This document shows, one piece after another, positions 1 through 6,861 of a DNA stretch of 12,509 nt (the first letter of the stretch is position 1; each line of letters opens with the position of its first letter). The translations under genes were made by a program, and so were the position numbers. Location: NCBI GenBank assembly GCA_946803715.1, contig CAMPET010000466.1:15698-28206 (forward strand), read 5' to 3'. Origin of the DNA: Beroe ovata (Eukaryota; Ctenophora; Nuda; Beroida; Beroidae). The notes below the pieces were generated by a model. The model ran no database searches, was not told where the DNA came from, and was given only the letters and a program-made list of their open reading frames with translations.

Positions 1-232
1 GAAATTGAGATCAATAAAACCTTTTGGAATTAATTCTAATGACCCTTTTGGTATACCTCTTCTCTCTTTTAGGACTTAAATGGTTTTCTAATGTTTGACT
101 TTACTATTTTCCTAACCTAGCTTATTCTCATTTTAGGCACTGATGATGTGTAAAACGAAAGATTTCTGCCTCACCATGATGAGAGTTTAATTCATGATAT
201 CGGCGTCTCATTCTTGTCAGAGAATTTGGGAA

Positions 233-320
233 GATAAGTACCCTCGCTAAGTGATAAGTACCCTCGCTAGTGAATCATCATCTGGATGATGAATCGGATG
301 ATGAATCGGATGAATGAATG
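233..320. repeat. Short direct repeats (17-bp and 12-bp units)
   Basis: A 17-bp unit, GATAAGTACCCTCGCTA, occurs at 233-249 and again at 253-269. It is followed by GGATGATGAATC at 284-295 and 296-307 and a degenerate third copy. This looks like simple tandem duplication; no function is visible. Confidence 0.85.
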
Positions 321-365
321 ACGGATCGGCGACGAATGTGTCAGAGAGGTAGATAGACGTCAATT

Positions 366-380
366 GCGCGCGCGCGCGCG
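366..380. repeat. (CG)n dinucleotide run
   Basis: An uninterrupted alternating GC tract of 15 bases lies in otherwise AT-rich DNA. It is a microsatellite with Z-DNA-forming potential. Similar CG-rich strings recur in the polymerase intron near 4.5-4.8 kb. Confidence 0.85.
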
Positions 381-585
381 TTTGGCGCATCAGAGTCTTG
401 ATAAACTCCTATGCGCCAGCGCAAAAAGTCAAATGGCCCAAAAAATGTCACACAGAATCACTGTACAGCGATTTTTTTCACCAATTTGGGCGTTTAAAAC
501 CCCACCCTTCTCTAAACTATTGCACCACAGAACTGGTAAATTTGTGGAAGTTCTCTGCTAATATCACAATGGTAATAACAAAGAG

Positions 586-626
586 CTCTTTGTCTCATTA
601 CTCTTTGTCTCATTACACCCCCCCCC
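586..626. repeat. 15-bp tandem duplication plus C-run
   Basis: CTCTTTGTCTCATTA occurs at 586-600 and is repeated perfectly at 601-615. A run of nine C follows at 618-626. No function is visible. Confidence 0.85.
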
Positions 627-1086
627 AGGAGTTACCTCAATTCTTGGAAAATGGTACACCAGTTGGTTCTGCAGTTAAGCTATAATAAGCCCTTTATGTT
701 GTAAATTTACCGGCGAGTTTGTTATCAAGAACTTACATGGTACACAAGTTGTACCATAGTCCAGGTGCCGCATGATAAAAGAGTGATTGATGAGCTGCCG
801 GTGTTACTTTGAATGGTACACACGCTGGATCAAACAATAGTCCAGGTAATGAGTTCGTCTCATGAGGTGCGAATTCCATTTACTGGAATATATCAAAGGA
901 GTTAATTTTAGAATGACAAAGATAAGTGATGGGATCAAAGCTAAATGAGCATCTTCCACCGGGTTTAGGCACGCCTCTTCCACCTCAGGAGAGAAATTCA
1001 TTTAAATAACACCAGCAGAGGCAAAAAATCATCAGTTGTAGCTCGCAAGAGTTTACTTCCTGATCCCAACACCATCTCAATGTTTC

Positions 1087-1523
1087 TCTCTGACTGACTC
1101 CATGTCAGTATATCCCTCCAACTTGTTCAATCTGAAACCATCTCTCTGACTGACTCCATGTCAGTATATCCCTCCAACTTGTTCAATCTGAAACCATCTT
1201 TCTAACTGACTCCATGTCAGTATACCACTCCAATCTGAAACCATTTCCCTGAATGAATCGATCTCCCTCCAACTTGATTAATCTATCTAACTGAATCTAT
1301 GTCCGTACATCCCTCCAACTTGTTCAATTTCCATTTCTCTGACTGAATCTATCCCAATCATCCAATTTGAAACCATTTCTCTGACTGACTCTATGTCAGT
1401 ATATTCCTCCAACTTGTTTATCTAAAGCCATCTCTCTGACTGACTCTATGTCAGTATACCACTCCAATCTGAAACATTTCTCTGAATGAAATTTGATCGA
1501 TCTGTCTAACTTAATCTATGTCA
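1087..1523. repeat. Degenerate tandem repeat, 56-bp unit
   Basis: Two identical 56-bp copies lie at 1087-1142 and 1143-1198, followed by progressively diverged and shortened copies up to about 1523. The unit contains CTGACTGACTCCATGTCAG, which can fold as TGAC-TCCAT-GTCA, then CCCTCCAACTTGTTCAATC. Related degenerate copies lie at about 2664-2760, just upstream of the next plus-strand gene. The array ends immediately before the 1525-1548 inverted repeat and the gene at 1588, so it may be a promoter-proximal minisatellite, but nothing proves a role. Confidence 0.85.
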
Positions 1524-1524
1524 G

Positions 1525-1548
1525 ATATTGAGAACTTGTTCTCAATAT
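1525..1548. promoter_or_regulatory. Perfect 10-bp inverted repeat upstream of gene at 1588
   Basis: ATATTGAGAA and TTCTCAATAT form perfect arms (1525-1534 and 1539-1548) around the spacer CTTG. The palindrome ends 39 bp before the ATG at 1588. It could be an operator-like protein-binding site or a hairpin. The sequence shows only the symmetry and the position. Confidence 0.55.
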
Positions 1549-1587
1549 TTCACCTGTTATTTACTCTACTCACGTCTCAGAACAACT

Positions 1588-2474
1588 ATGGCTGATAAGG
1601 CTTATTGCTTGGGGCTTATGGTGCTGGCTACGGAAGAACTGAAACGAGAGGTAACTCTCGTCTTTGAATGACAAATGCTTCTCGAACTTGATTGTACCAT
1701 AACTTGTAAATGACTCTACAAACCTTTACAGATCGCACAGCACACATATATCTACCTTGTTCCCTACGGTGCGAGGTATGAGAATACCTCCATCGTGAAA
1801 CCCGTGGAGATCTGTGAAAGATTCTTTATCCCCTTTCTGAAACCTGGGGGTAAGAAAACGTCGAGTGACTCCCCTGTCGCTAAACTAAACTCCATCGTCC
1901 TGGGACAGGGAGGTGAGTTCAGCTCTTGTTCAGCAATTTTCAAGGCTCTCCACCCAGAGACATTTGATTTGATCACTCACTCTTCTTCAGGGAGGATGGA
2001 GTACGGTGTGGCTGGTGAAGAGATGCGCCTATCAGTTAATTTGCCTGATCAGGAATTTAACTTCACGGAAATCAACTACATCAATCAGAAGATTGGGAGG
2101 GCAAAGGTAATTTGGCTCTGTGAAATGTGAATGTTCTCTGTGAAAGTAATTAACAAATGTCGTGGTAACCACTTACCAACCATATTTCCAGCTGGCTGAA
2201 CAAGCTCTCAGAGTTATCAACTCAAGAGCTGCCCTCCCAATAGTGAGGAGAGTCCTGGTAGAGGAGCTCTTGGGAGGTAGAGCCACTGATCTGGAGTTGA
2301 TACCAGATGCGGAATGGCCATATCTGCGTGAGTATAAACATGACCAGTTAATAAGATTTACCTTGATGACACCAAAAAACAGTTCTAAATTGGAACAGCA
2401 GATTGAAACTAAGATTTTTATGCCTCATTTCAGAACGCCCTCGTCTGGATGAATCTGACACACCCCTCTCATGA
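1588..2474 (+). CDS. Four-exon gene, unknown protein of about 204 aa
   Basis: I do not recognise this protein. The proposed exons are 1588-1650, 1732-2106, 2192-2327 and 2434-2474. All junctions are GT-AG: donors GTAACT, GTAATT and GTGAGT; acceptors TTTACAG, TTTCCAG and CATTTCAG. The introns are 81, 85 and 106 bp, and the exons sum to 615 bp (204 codons plus stop). The start is the first in-frame ATG (MADKAYCLGL...). Exon 2 carries a basic/aromatic stretch (FFIPFLKPGGKK) and exon 3 an amphipathic helix-like stretch (ALRVINSRAALPIVRRVLVE). The last junction is the least certain: without it exon 3 reads on to a stop at 2452. No signal peptide or membrane segment is seen. Its position before the putative SSB and the polymerase suggests membership of the same element, possibly a replication accessory, but that is inference. 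Confidence 0.7.
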
Positions 2475-2782
2475 GTTCAGTGGATAATGCTCATAGAACG
2501 AACATTCTATATCTACACATGTACCGGGAAATAACACATGCCTGAATAGGCCATGTGAATAGGCAATGTGTTTGTGGCTTTTTAACTCTTATTGTCAACA
2601 ATTTATTTCGGTACTTTGCCAGCCCCACCGCCCTTCAATCAATAGAAAATTTACAGACAATCTCAATACATTCGTCTAACTGAATCAATTTCAATATGTC
2701 CGTCATACTTGTCAATCTCAATCCATCTCTCTAACTGAATCTTTGTCAATGTATCCCGCCCTGCTAAATCTACGATTTAGCT
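2475..2782. repeat. Intergenic region with diverged copies of the 56-bp repeat
   Basis: No gene is seen between the stop at 2474 and the ATG at 2783. From about 2664 to 2760 there are at least two degenerate copies of the repeat that forms the array at 1087-1523, recognisable by TCTCTAACTGAATC and ATGTCCGTCATACTTGTCAATC. The same repeat family therefore precedes two consecutive plus-strand genes. Confidence 0.6.
2763..2781. promoter_or_regulatory. Perfect 8-bp inverted repeat abutting a start codon
   Basis: GCTAAATC-TAC-GATTTAGC ends one base before the ATG at 2783. A hairpin of 8 bp with a 3-nt loop at the very start of the reading frame could affect initiation, or the palindrome could bind a protein. 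Only the symmetry and the position are observed. Confidence 0.5.
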
Positions 2783-3628
2783 ATGAAAATCACGGCAAAC
2801 AAGTGGGTTTTTAGAGGCATCGACTCGGAGAGGGTTTCAAAGAAGGGAAACCCGTACAGTGTCGTCTTCTTCGTGAGGAGAAAAGACAATGCCATCAAGA
2901 AAATGATAATGTTTGACAATGATCTCCAGGCATTCAAGAAGGTATTTCATCCTCTTTCAATGCTGCGTCTTGATTCTACAGCAGTTGCTAATCAATACAA
3001 TTTTCAGAGGATGAGGGCAGGTGGAAGAGAGTACTACCTCGTTACTAAACAGAATGACACAGGAGGCGAGCTCTTCGTTGGTGCTCTCTCAGTAAGTATT
3101 GTAATCTAGAGAAATTGCGGTTTGGTAGTGGGTGTGCTGAAACCTAAACATCATGAAATGCCTCAGGAAGATGAGGAGGAAGAGGAAACTGTGCAGTCAC
3201 AAACAGTGGAGTCGATTTCCCCACCAATCACAAAGTCAAAGGGAAAAGGACCAGCAAAGCCTGCCTCCTCCAGTGCCTCCAGCACCACCAGTACCCCAAA
3301 CGAAGCTGTGAGTTCACACCTGGAAACACAGACATAGACACATAGACACACACAACATGAACTGCTAGCATTTGAATTGAAGTGGGTCAGAGTGCAGCAA
3401 ATGAATGTTAATTCTTCTTATTCACAGGTCAAGTTGAAGAACCCCAGAAAGAGACCTGCCACCCAAGCTGCAACTACCAGTCTACAGTCAGCAGCAACCA
3501 AACAATCAGCTGCAACTGTCAGCCGTCAGCAGTCAGCAGTCAGCTCCAATGCAGCTCATTCTTCAAAATGGTTCGATCTCAACAGCCTCAATGAGTTTGA
3601 TGAGACTATGAATGAATTTGAACTCTAA
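2783..3628 (+). CDS. Spliced gene; putative single-strand DNA-binding protein
   Basis: Exons 2783-3091, 3167-3307 and 3428-3628 have GT-AG borders (GTAAGT/CCTCAG and GTGAGT/TTCACAG), all in phase 0, giving 216 aa. A further 66-bp intron at 2942-3007 (GTATTT...TTTTCAG) is also in phase and stop-free. Removing it gives 194 aa, so it may be alternatively retained. The N-terminal about 100 residues are basic and beta-rich in appearance (KWVFRGID, KKGNPYSVVFFVRRKD). A low-complexity linker rich in E, then S/T/P/A/Q, follows. The protein ends with an acidic, aromatic tail (FDLNSLNEFDETMNEFEL). A compact basic domain, a flexible linker and an acidic hydrophobic tip is the layout of many replication SSBs. 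The gene sits directly upstream of DNA polymerase B. I infer an SSB-like role; no family match was demonstrated. Confidence 0.55.
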
Positions 3629-4000
3629 ACTAAACTTGAAAACTGACTGTGGTGCCCAGTGAAAGTGTTCCATGACACTTGTGCTTAGTATACTTATCAT
3701 ACAGTTATACTCATCATATGTTATCATCTAAACTTTGAATTTAGATGATAAAACATTGTTGACATTGGTAATTTTAGCGTTTATGTGAGGTCTAATGACC
3801 GATTTTATGAGGTTAAATGACTACCTGGGTGATAGAGCTGATGTATGTATGTACTCCATAATATGTCTTATGATACTAATTCAGTGTCAATGCATATCTG
3901 AGTATCACTGCATACCTATCTGATGTATGAAATATCTTGTGAAATACATTTAGAACTTAAACTTCTCACAAGTTAGCACTTTACCAAAAACTGTTCTAGA
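3629..4000. other. Intergenic region before DNA polymerase; no gene seen
   Basis: No coding sequence is supported. The region is AT-rich with short palindromes, including the 12-bp perfect inverted repeat at 3721-3751. No TATA-like box is evident at the expected distance from the ATG at 4001, unlike the unspliced genes further right. Confidence 0.6.
3721..3751. repeat. Perfect 12-bp inverted repeat
   Basis: TTATCATCTAAA (3721-3732) and TTTAGATGATAA (3740-3751) flank the 7-base spacer CTTTGAA. It lies 93 bp after the stop of the putative SSB gene and 250 bp before the polymerase start. A transcript hairpin, a protein-binding palindrome or a remnant of a small inverted-repeat transposon are all possible. 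Confidence 0.75.
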
Positions 4001-5557
4001 ATGTCTAATATAGAGATTGTTGAGCTGTTTGATGGGAACATTACAGTCTTTTCCATCACACATGAAGTTGGTGATATTCTTCCCGAAATGGGACTGAATC
4101 TCTACATACAGAGATACATTCGAAAAATATTGCTTCTGTCATTAAGATACATGGGAAGCTTCAAGTTCTATGTGGTGTTTAATGCTGTTTTTCAGGTACC
4201 ATAAATTACCAAACAAGGATTAAAGAATTATATAACATATTACTCATTTTTCAGTTGGTTGAATTCTTTTCCAACACAAATTTTAAAAACTTTTTCACAA
4301 AGTTCAACCAAAGCATTTGATATATATTTTCCAGAGAGGTGTCGAAGACAGAGAAGTTGTCAATGGTTTTGTAGCTAAGACAAGAACATGTTTACCAACT
4401 ACAGACCTTACAACGCTACTGAATCAGATGAAAACAAGAATTCTATCTGTTTTTGAATCGTTTGAAAGTACAGGTAGAACAGACTTCATTGCATATAACT
4501 TGTTAATAAAATTGTTGCAATGGATACTCCTGAATGATGCATCGATGGTGCGCGCCACCCCTGCCGCGCGCAAAATGCAATTGCAATAAATATTTGAATG
4601 ATGCATTCATGGCGCGGCGCGCGTCTTTAAAGCTGAATAAAAATATGAGATTAATCTTTCAGCTTGATATTTCGCGCGCGGCGCGGATCGAGTTGCAATG
4701 AATATTTGAGTGATGCATTCACGGCGCGCAGCGCGCGCACCGAATGAAAAGCATTTTAGTGTGATATCAATGAAATGCGCGCCACGCTCTAACCCGCGCT
4801 AAGAAATGATGAAATCAAATATTATTTCAATGTTTAAATTCAATTATCAATTTCAGGTTCAGGATACATCTTCAAAAGATGGAGTGGGCTCAAAATTAAA
4901 ATAGTCTCCTACAATCCCACAAATGAAGTTGTCTAAAAACAGTCACCATATTCCATTGTGAAGTGCTGAATATTATCATATAGAACTGCATCAATGTTTG
5001 CTGATATTGAAAAGAGATCTTCTTGTTCTATGACATCCTTACAGTTCTGAAGTAATTGTAAAGAACATGACGGTGTTGAGTCCAAATAAACTCCCATAAT
5101 GAATGGTTTCATTATATGTTTGTAGATATACTCTTGAGAGCAAAAGTGTCTTTTCCTCTGTTTGGAGATACAGAATTTACAATACTGCATTTTGTTACTG
5201 ACTTAACAAAATATTTTTACCCTTATATAGATGTTATTTCATCTTAATGCTTTAATAGAAAATGGTATACTGGAGTTTCATCCCAACACCAAAGTTACTC
5301 AAAGGAAGGAAGTGTATCTTGAACATAAGGAATAAAGATGACAATTCATTCCTCTATTGCATTGCTGCTTCTTACCATACACCTATGAGAGATAGGTGTC
5401 AACCAAAAACATATAAGTTGTTATTCAACAGATTCAATTTGACTGGTAAGTCTTAAGACACAATGGAATTATACTTTAAAATTCTGCATTTGAATGTGTT
5501 ATTGTCATTTTACTGTTAAACCACTTTTTACAGACATCACTACACCTGTTGAATTAG
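4001..5557 (+). CDS. DNA polymerase B (protein-primed), N-terminal exons
   Basis: This is the 5' part of the Polinton-type polymerase; the catalytic core is the separate entry at 6862-8923. Proposed exons: 4001-4195 (ATG start), 4335-4473, 4857-4930, 5259-5445 and 5534 to about 5557. Recognisable family landmarks in order are the GSGY segment that follows a helical region (exon 3, 4857), the block FIPTPKLLKGRKCILNIRN followed by KDDNSFLYCIAAS (exon 4), and FNRFNLT leading into ITTPVEL across the 5446-5533 intron. Donors such as GTAAGT at 5446 and acceptors such as TTTCAG and TTACAG are good. The intron between exons 3 and 4 has a weak donor (GT at 4928 or 4931, both phase 0) and contains an antisense ORF. 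Frame is lost just after ITTPVEL at N5558, where the Penelope-like element starts. The following several hundred residues, which should include the 3'-5' exonuclease motifs, are absent. Confidence 0.8.
4515..4740. repeat. Three diverged copies of a CG-rich module inside a polymerase intron
   Basis: A unit beginning TTGCAAT, continuing ...TGATGCAT and ending in CG-rich strings such as GGCGCGGCGCGCG occurs at about 4515-4556, 4581-4623 and 4693-4740. The start-to-start spacings are 66 and 112 bp. It fills much of the unusually long (383 bp) intron 4474-4856. The alternation of AT-rich (AATATTTGA) and CG-rich halves is very unlike the surrounding exons. It looks like a short interspersed or tandem repeat family of the host. 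Confidence 0.7.
4933..5190 (-). CDS. Antisense 85-aa ORF nested in a polymerase intron, Cys-rich N-terminus
   Basis: I do not recognise it. The ATG at 5190 is preceded by the TATA-like octamer CTATATAA (5223-5230), at the same distance as in the other unspliced genes here. The N-terminus is MQYCKFCISKQRKRHFCSQ, with Cys-x2-Cys and a third Cys plus His nearby, so it could bind a metal. The rest has no membrane segment or obvious domain. The ORF lies wholly on the opposite strand, and its stop touches the end of polymerase exon 3. It could be a real small gene acquired inside the intron, the last exon of something larger, or chance. An 85-codon frame alone would be weak; the TATA spacing raises it. 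Confidence 0.4.
   Translation of the reverse strand: MQYCKFCISKQRKRHFCSQEYIYKHIMKPFIMGVYLDSTPSCSLQLLQNCKDVIEQEDLFSISANIDAVLYDNIQHFTMEYGDCF
5223..5230 (-). promoter_or_regulatory. TATA-like box for the 85-aa antisense ORF
   Basis: CTATATAA on the minus strand has its upstream edge 40 bp before the ATG at 5190. The same octamer occurs at the same relative position before the ORF at 9207. Confidence 0.45.
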
Positions 5558-5558
5558 N

Positions 5559-6617
5559 GATCATGGCAAGGCCGTCATCTCTATAGAGTCCGATCATTTC
5601 TTGGGGTATGATAAGGGCTAGTTTATGGAGCAAGTAGAGTGCAACTAGCTCACAGGTCTCAGCCCCGTCATAGCTGCCCATGGTTACGTCAAAGAGCCCA
5701 GTTTTTTTCTTCCAGACTTTCCCTGCACAAAATAATAATGACGACTTGGCGTGTTTGATTATTTCCAACTCAGTGTCATCAATTTTGAGAAGGGATTCTG
5801 CGAAGTGAACAGCTCTGTCAAGAAGTTCTTCTGAAATTGATGGATAGTAGTCGACAATGTCAAACTTTAAAAACTTGGCTCTGCATTTGTCTGCAGATTT
5901 GAACCACTTTATTACTGAGTCTGTGCTTTTCCATAGATTGAGTCGTGTCTTCGACGAAATCTCGGACACTACCCTTTTCAAGATATGCTGACTCACCCGT
6001 CCAAGTTCGCTTTTTGCTGGATTTATGAGGCGGCATTTTGGGTGGCTTTGGAAGTTCTCTTTGTGGTCTTTTAGAGTTATGAAACATTTGTTGGGGATAA
6101 ACTCTTTGATTCTGTCTACCATCTGTAGGTCTAGTGCGAGCTTTGCGGATTTCTCGTCTATGGCCTGTTTCTCATCATGGTCACAAATTTTGTAGCTTTG
6201 TGTGACGCTCTCCTGAACCAGTTTTTTGTATAAATCCGGCTTCACCAAGTAAATATTGTTTGTTTTGTCGGCTTCAACGACAATCTCCTCAGAGTTCCTG
6301 AGTTTGCTGATATCTTCACGAAGCTTCCTCTGGAAACTGTCACTCTCGTTTTGGTACTCTAAGTTAGAGATTAGGCCATACATGTCCTCTTCAAATTTCG
6401 TGAGATCTGGGTTTTGTGGTGGTGAATAGCTGGTGTTGAATCCATAAGTTTCTTTCCTCACTTCTGAACTTTCATCCTCATTTCTATCAAAGTGGAACGC
6501 TCTCCATCTCATTCTCCTGAGTAATTGTTCTACTTTGCTAATGAGCAGTTTCTCAAATGAAATTTTGCTAGGGCACGGTATGTTCTTCAAGGAATAAGAA
6601 AGGCTGAATCTCTCCAT
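5559..6617 (-). pseudogene. Reverse transcriptase of a Penelope-like element, C-terminally truncated
   Basis: The frame opens at ATG 6617 (MERFSLSYSL...) and is uninterrupted for about 353 residues, until N5558. It copies RNA into DNA in intact elements. Landmarks: NNIYLVKPDLYKKL at about residues 120-133; FITLKDHKENF with KCRLINPAKSELGRVS at about 179-209; the catalytic Asp in KFDIVDYYPSI at D253; GSYDGAETCELVALYLL at about 314-330; and the YRDDG box at 345-349 with D347 and D348. These match the family whose catalytic box reads YRDD rather than YVDD. Everything beyond the palm is missing. The remaining 17 or so residues of open frame to 5505 are antisense polymerase sequence, not retroelement. 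Assignment to Penelope-like elements rests on motif order and the ribozyme in the leader; the subfamily is uncertain. Confidence 0.8.
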
Positions 6618-6767
6618 TCTGAAATGTCGACTATGCGATCTTTATCACAGTGCTCAACCAAGGTGGGAGCTATAGTACTGGATTAGTAGAAAAATCTCGC
6701 CAAAACAGTGCTCAACTTCTTAGAACAAGAAGGAGCTGTATGAAAACAATGACGACAAGTTTTAATG

Positions 6768-6820
6768 AGTGTGGCCCGACACGTGTTTCATGACGAGTCA
6801 ATCATCAGGGAACTAACACC
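6768..6820 (-). ncRNA. Hammerhead-ribozyme motif in the retroelement leader
   Basis: On the minus strand the conserved boxes appear in order and spacing: CUGAUGA (6808-6802), stem II UGAC-UC-GUCA, GAAAC (6789-6785), then the self-complementary stem III ACACGUGU (6786-6779) and the cleavage-site residue C at 6778 (GUC). Stem I has a proximal part CC/GG (6810-6809 with 6777-6776), an internal loop, and a distal helix GGUGU/ACACU (6820-6816 with 6772-6768). A loopless, palindromic stem III fits the dimer-forming hammerheads known from Penelope-like terminal repeats. One flaw: the base pair next to the core in stem II, normally G-C, would be U-U, so activity may be weak. Confidence 0.65.
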
Positions 6821-6861
6821 TTTACATTATTGGGGAGATACAGCCTCTGTTGCTCCTTCAG

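Larger units (their letters stand above)
1..1080. other. No convincing gene; left flank
   Basis: I see no coding sequence here that I can support. The open frames are short, run through low-complexity sequence, and have no splice-site or family support. The stretch holds short direct repeats, a CG dinucleotide run and a loose repeat built around GGTACAC (653, 739, 815). Two of the GGTACAC copies are followed by the shared string ATAGTCCAGG (near 756 and 836). The copy at 739-755 is an inverted repeat, GGTACA-CAAGT-TGTACC. This could be host flank or a non-coding end of the element; no terminal inverted repeat could be recognised without the other end. Confidence 0.6.
5558..6861 (-). mobile_element. 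Penelope-like retroelement fragment, 3'-truncated, antisense in polymerase B
   Basis: The fragment comprises a leader with a hammerhead-ribozyme motif (6768-6820) and a reverse transcriptase reading frame starting at 6617 that ends abruptly after the YRDD box. The left edge coincides with the N at 5558, where polymerase exon sequence begins on the other strand. The right edge lies between about 6821 and 6861, where polymerase sequence resumes after a possible acceptor (CCTTCAG). The thumb region, any GIY-YIG endonuclease and the second terminal repeat are missing. No target-site duplication could be identified. It replaces, rather than just splits, the polymerase exonuclease region. Confidence 0.75.

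Noticed and set aside
364-685. Two overlapping plus-strand open frames (65 and 95 codons)
   Set aside because: They run through a CG dinucleotide run, a 15-bp tandem duplication and a C-run, with no family resemblance, plausible splice context or promoter.
804-1001. Minus-strand open frame of 65 codons
   Set aside because: No recognisable motif and no TATA-like box at the spacing seen for the other unspliced genes; overlaps degenerate repeats.
1087-1523. CRISPR-like array
   Set aside because: The copies are adjacent with no unique spacers, decay gradually and lie in eukaryotic DNA; this is an ordinary minisatellite.
1764-1976. Minus-strand frame opposite exon 2 of the gene at 1588
   Set aside because: Antisense shadow of a better supported spliced gene.
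3163-3351. Minus-strand frame with a serine run
   Set aside because: Antisense reading of the Glu- and Ser-rich exon of the putative SSB gene; the Ser run simply mirrors GAG/GAA codons.
5505-5557. C-terminal extension of the reverse transcriptase frame
   Set aside because: This part is the antisense of a polymerase exon and its acceptor site; the open frame across N5558 is accidental.
5860-6087. 75-codon frame on the minus strand in another phase
   Set aside because: Overlaps the well supported reverse transcriptase frame and has no motifs of its own.
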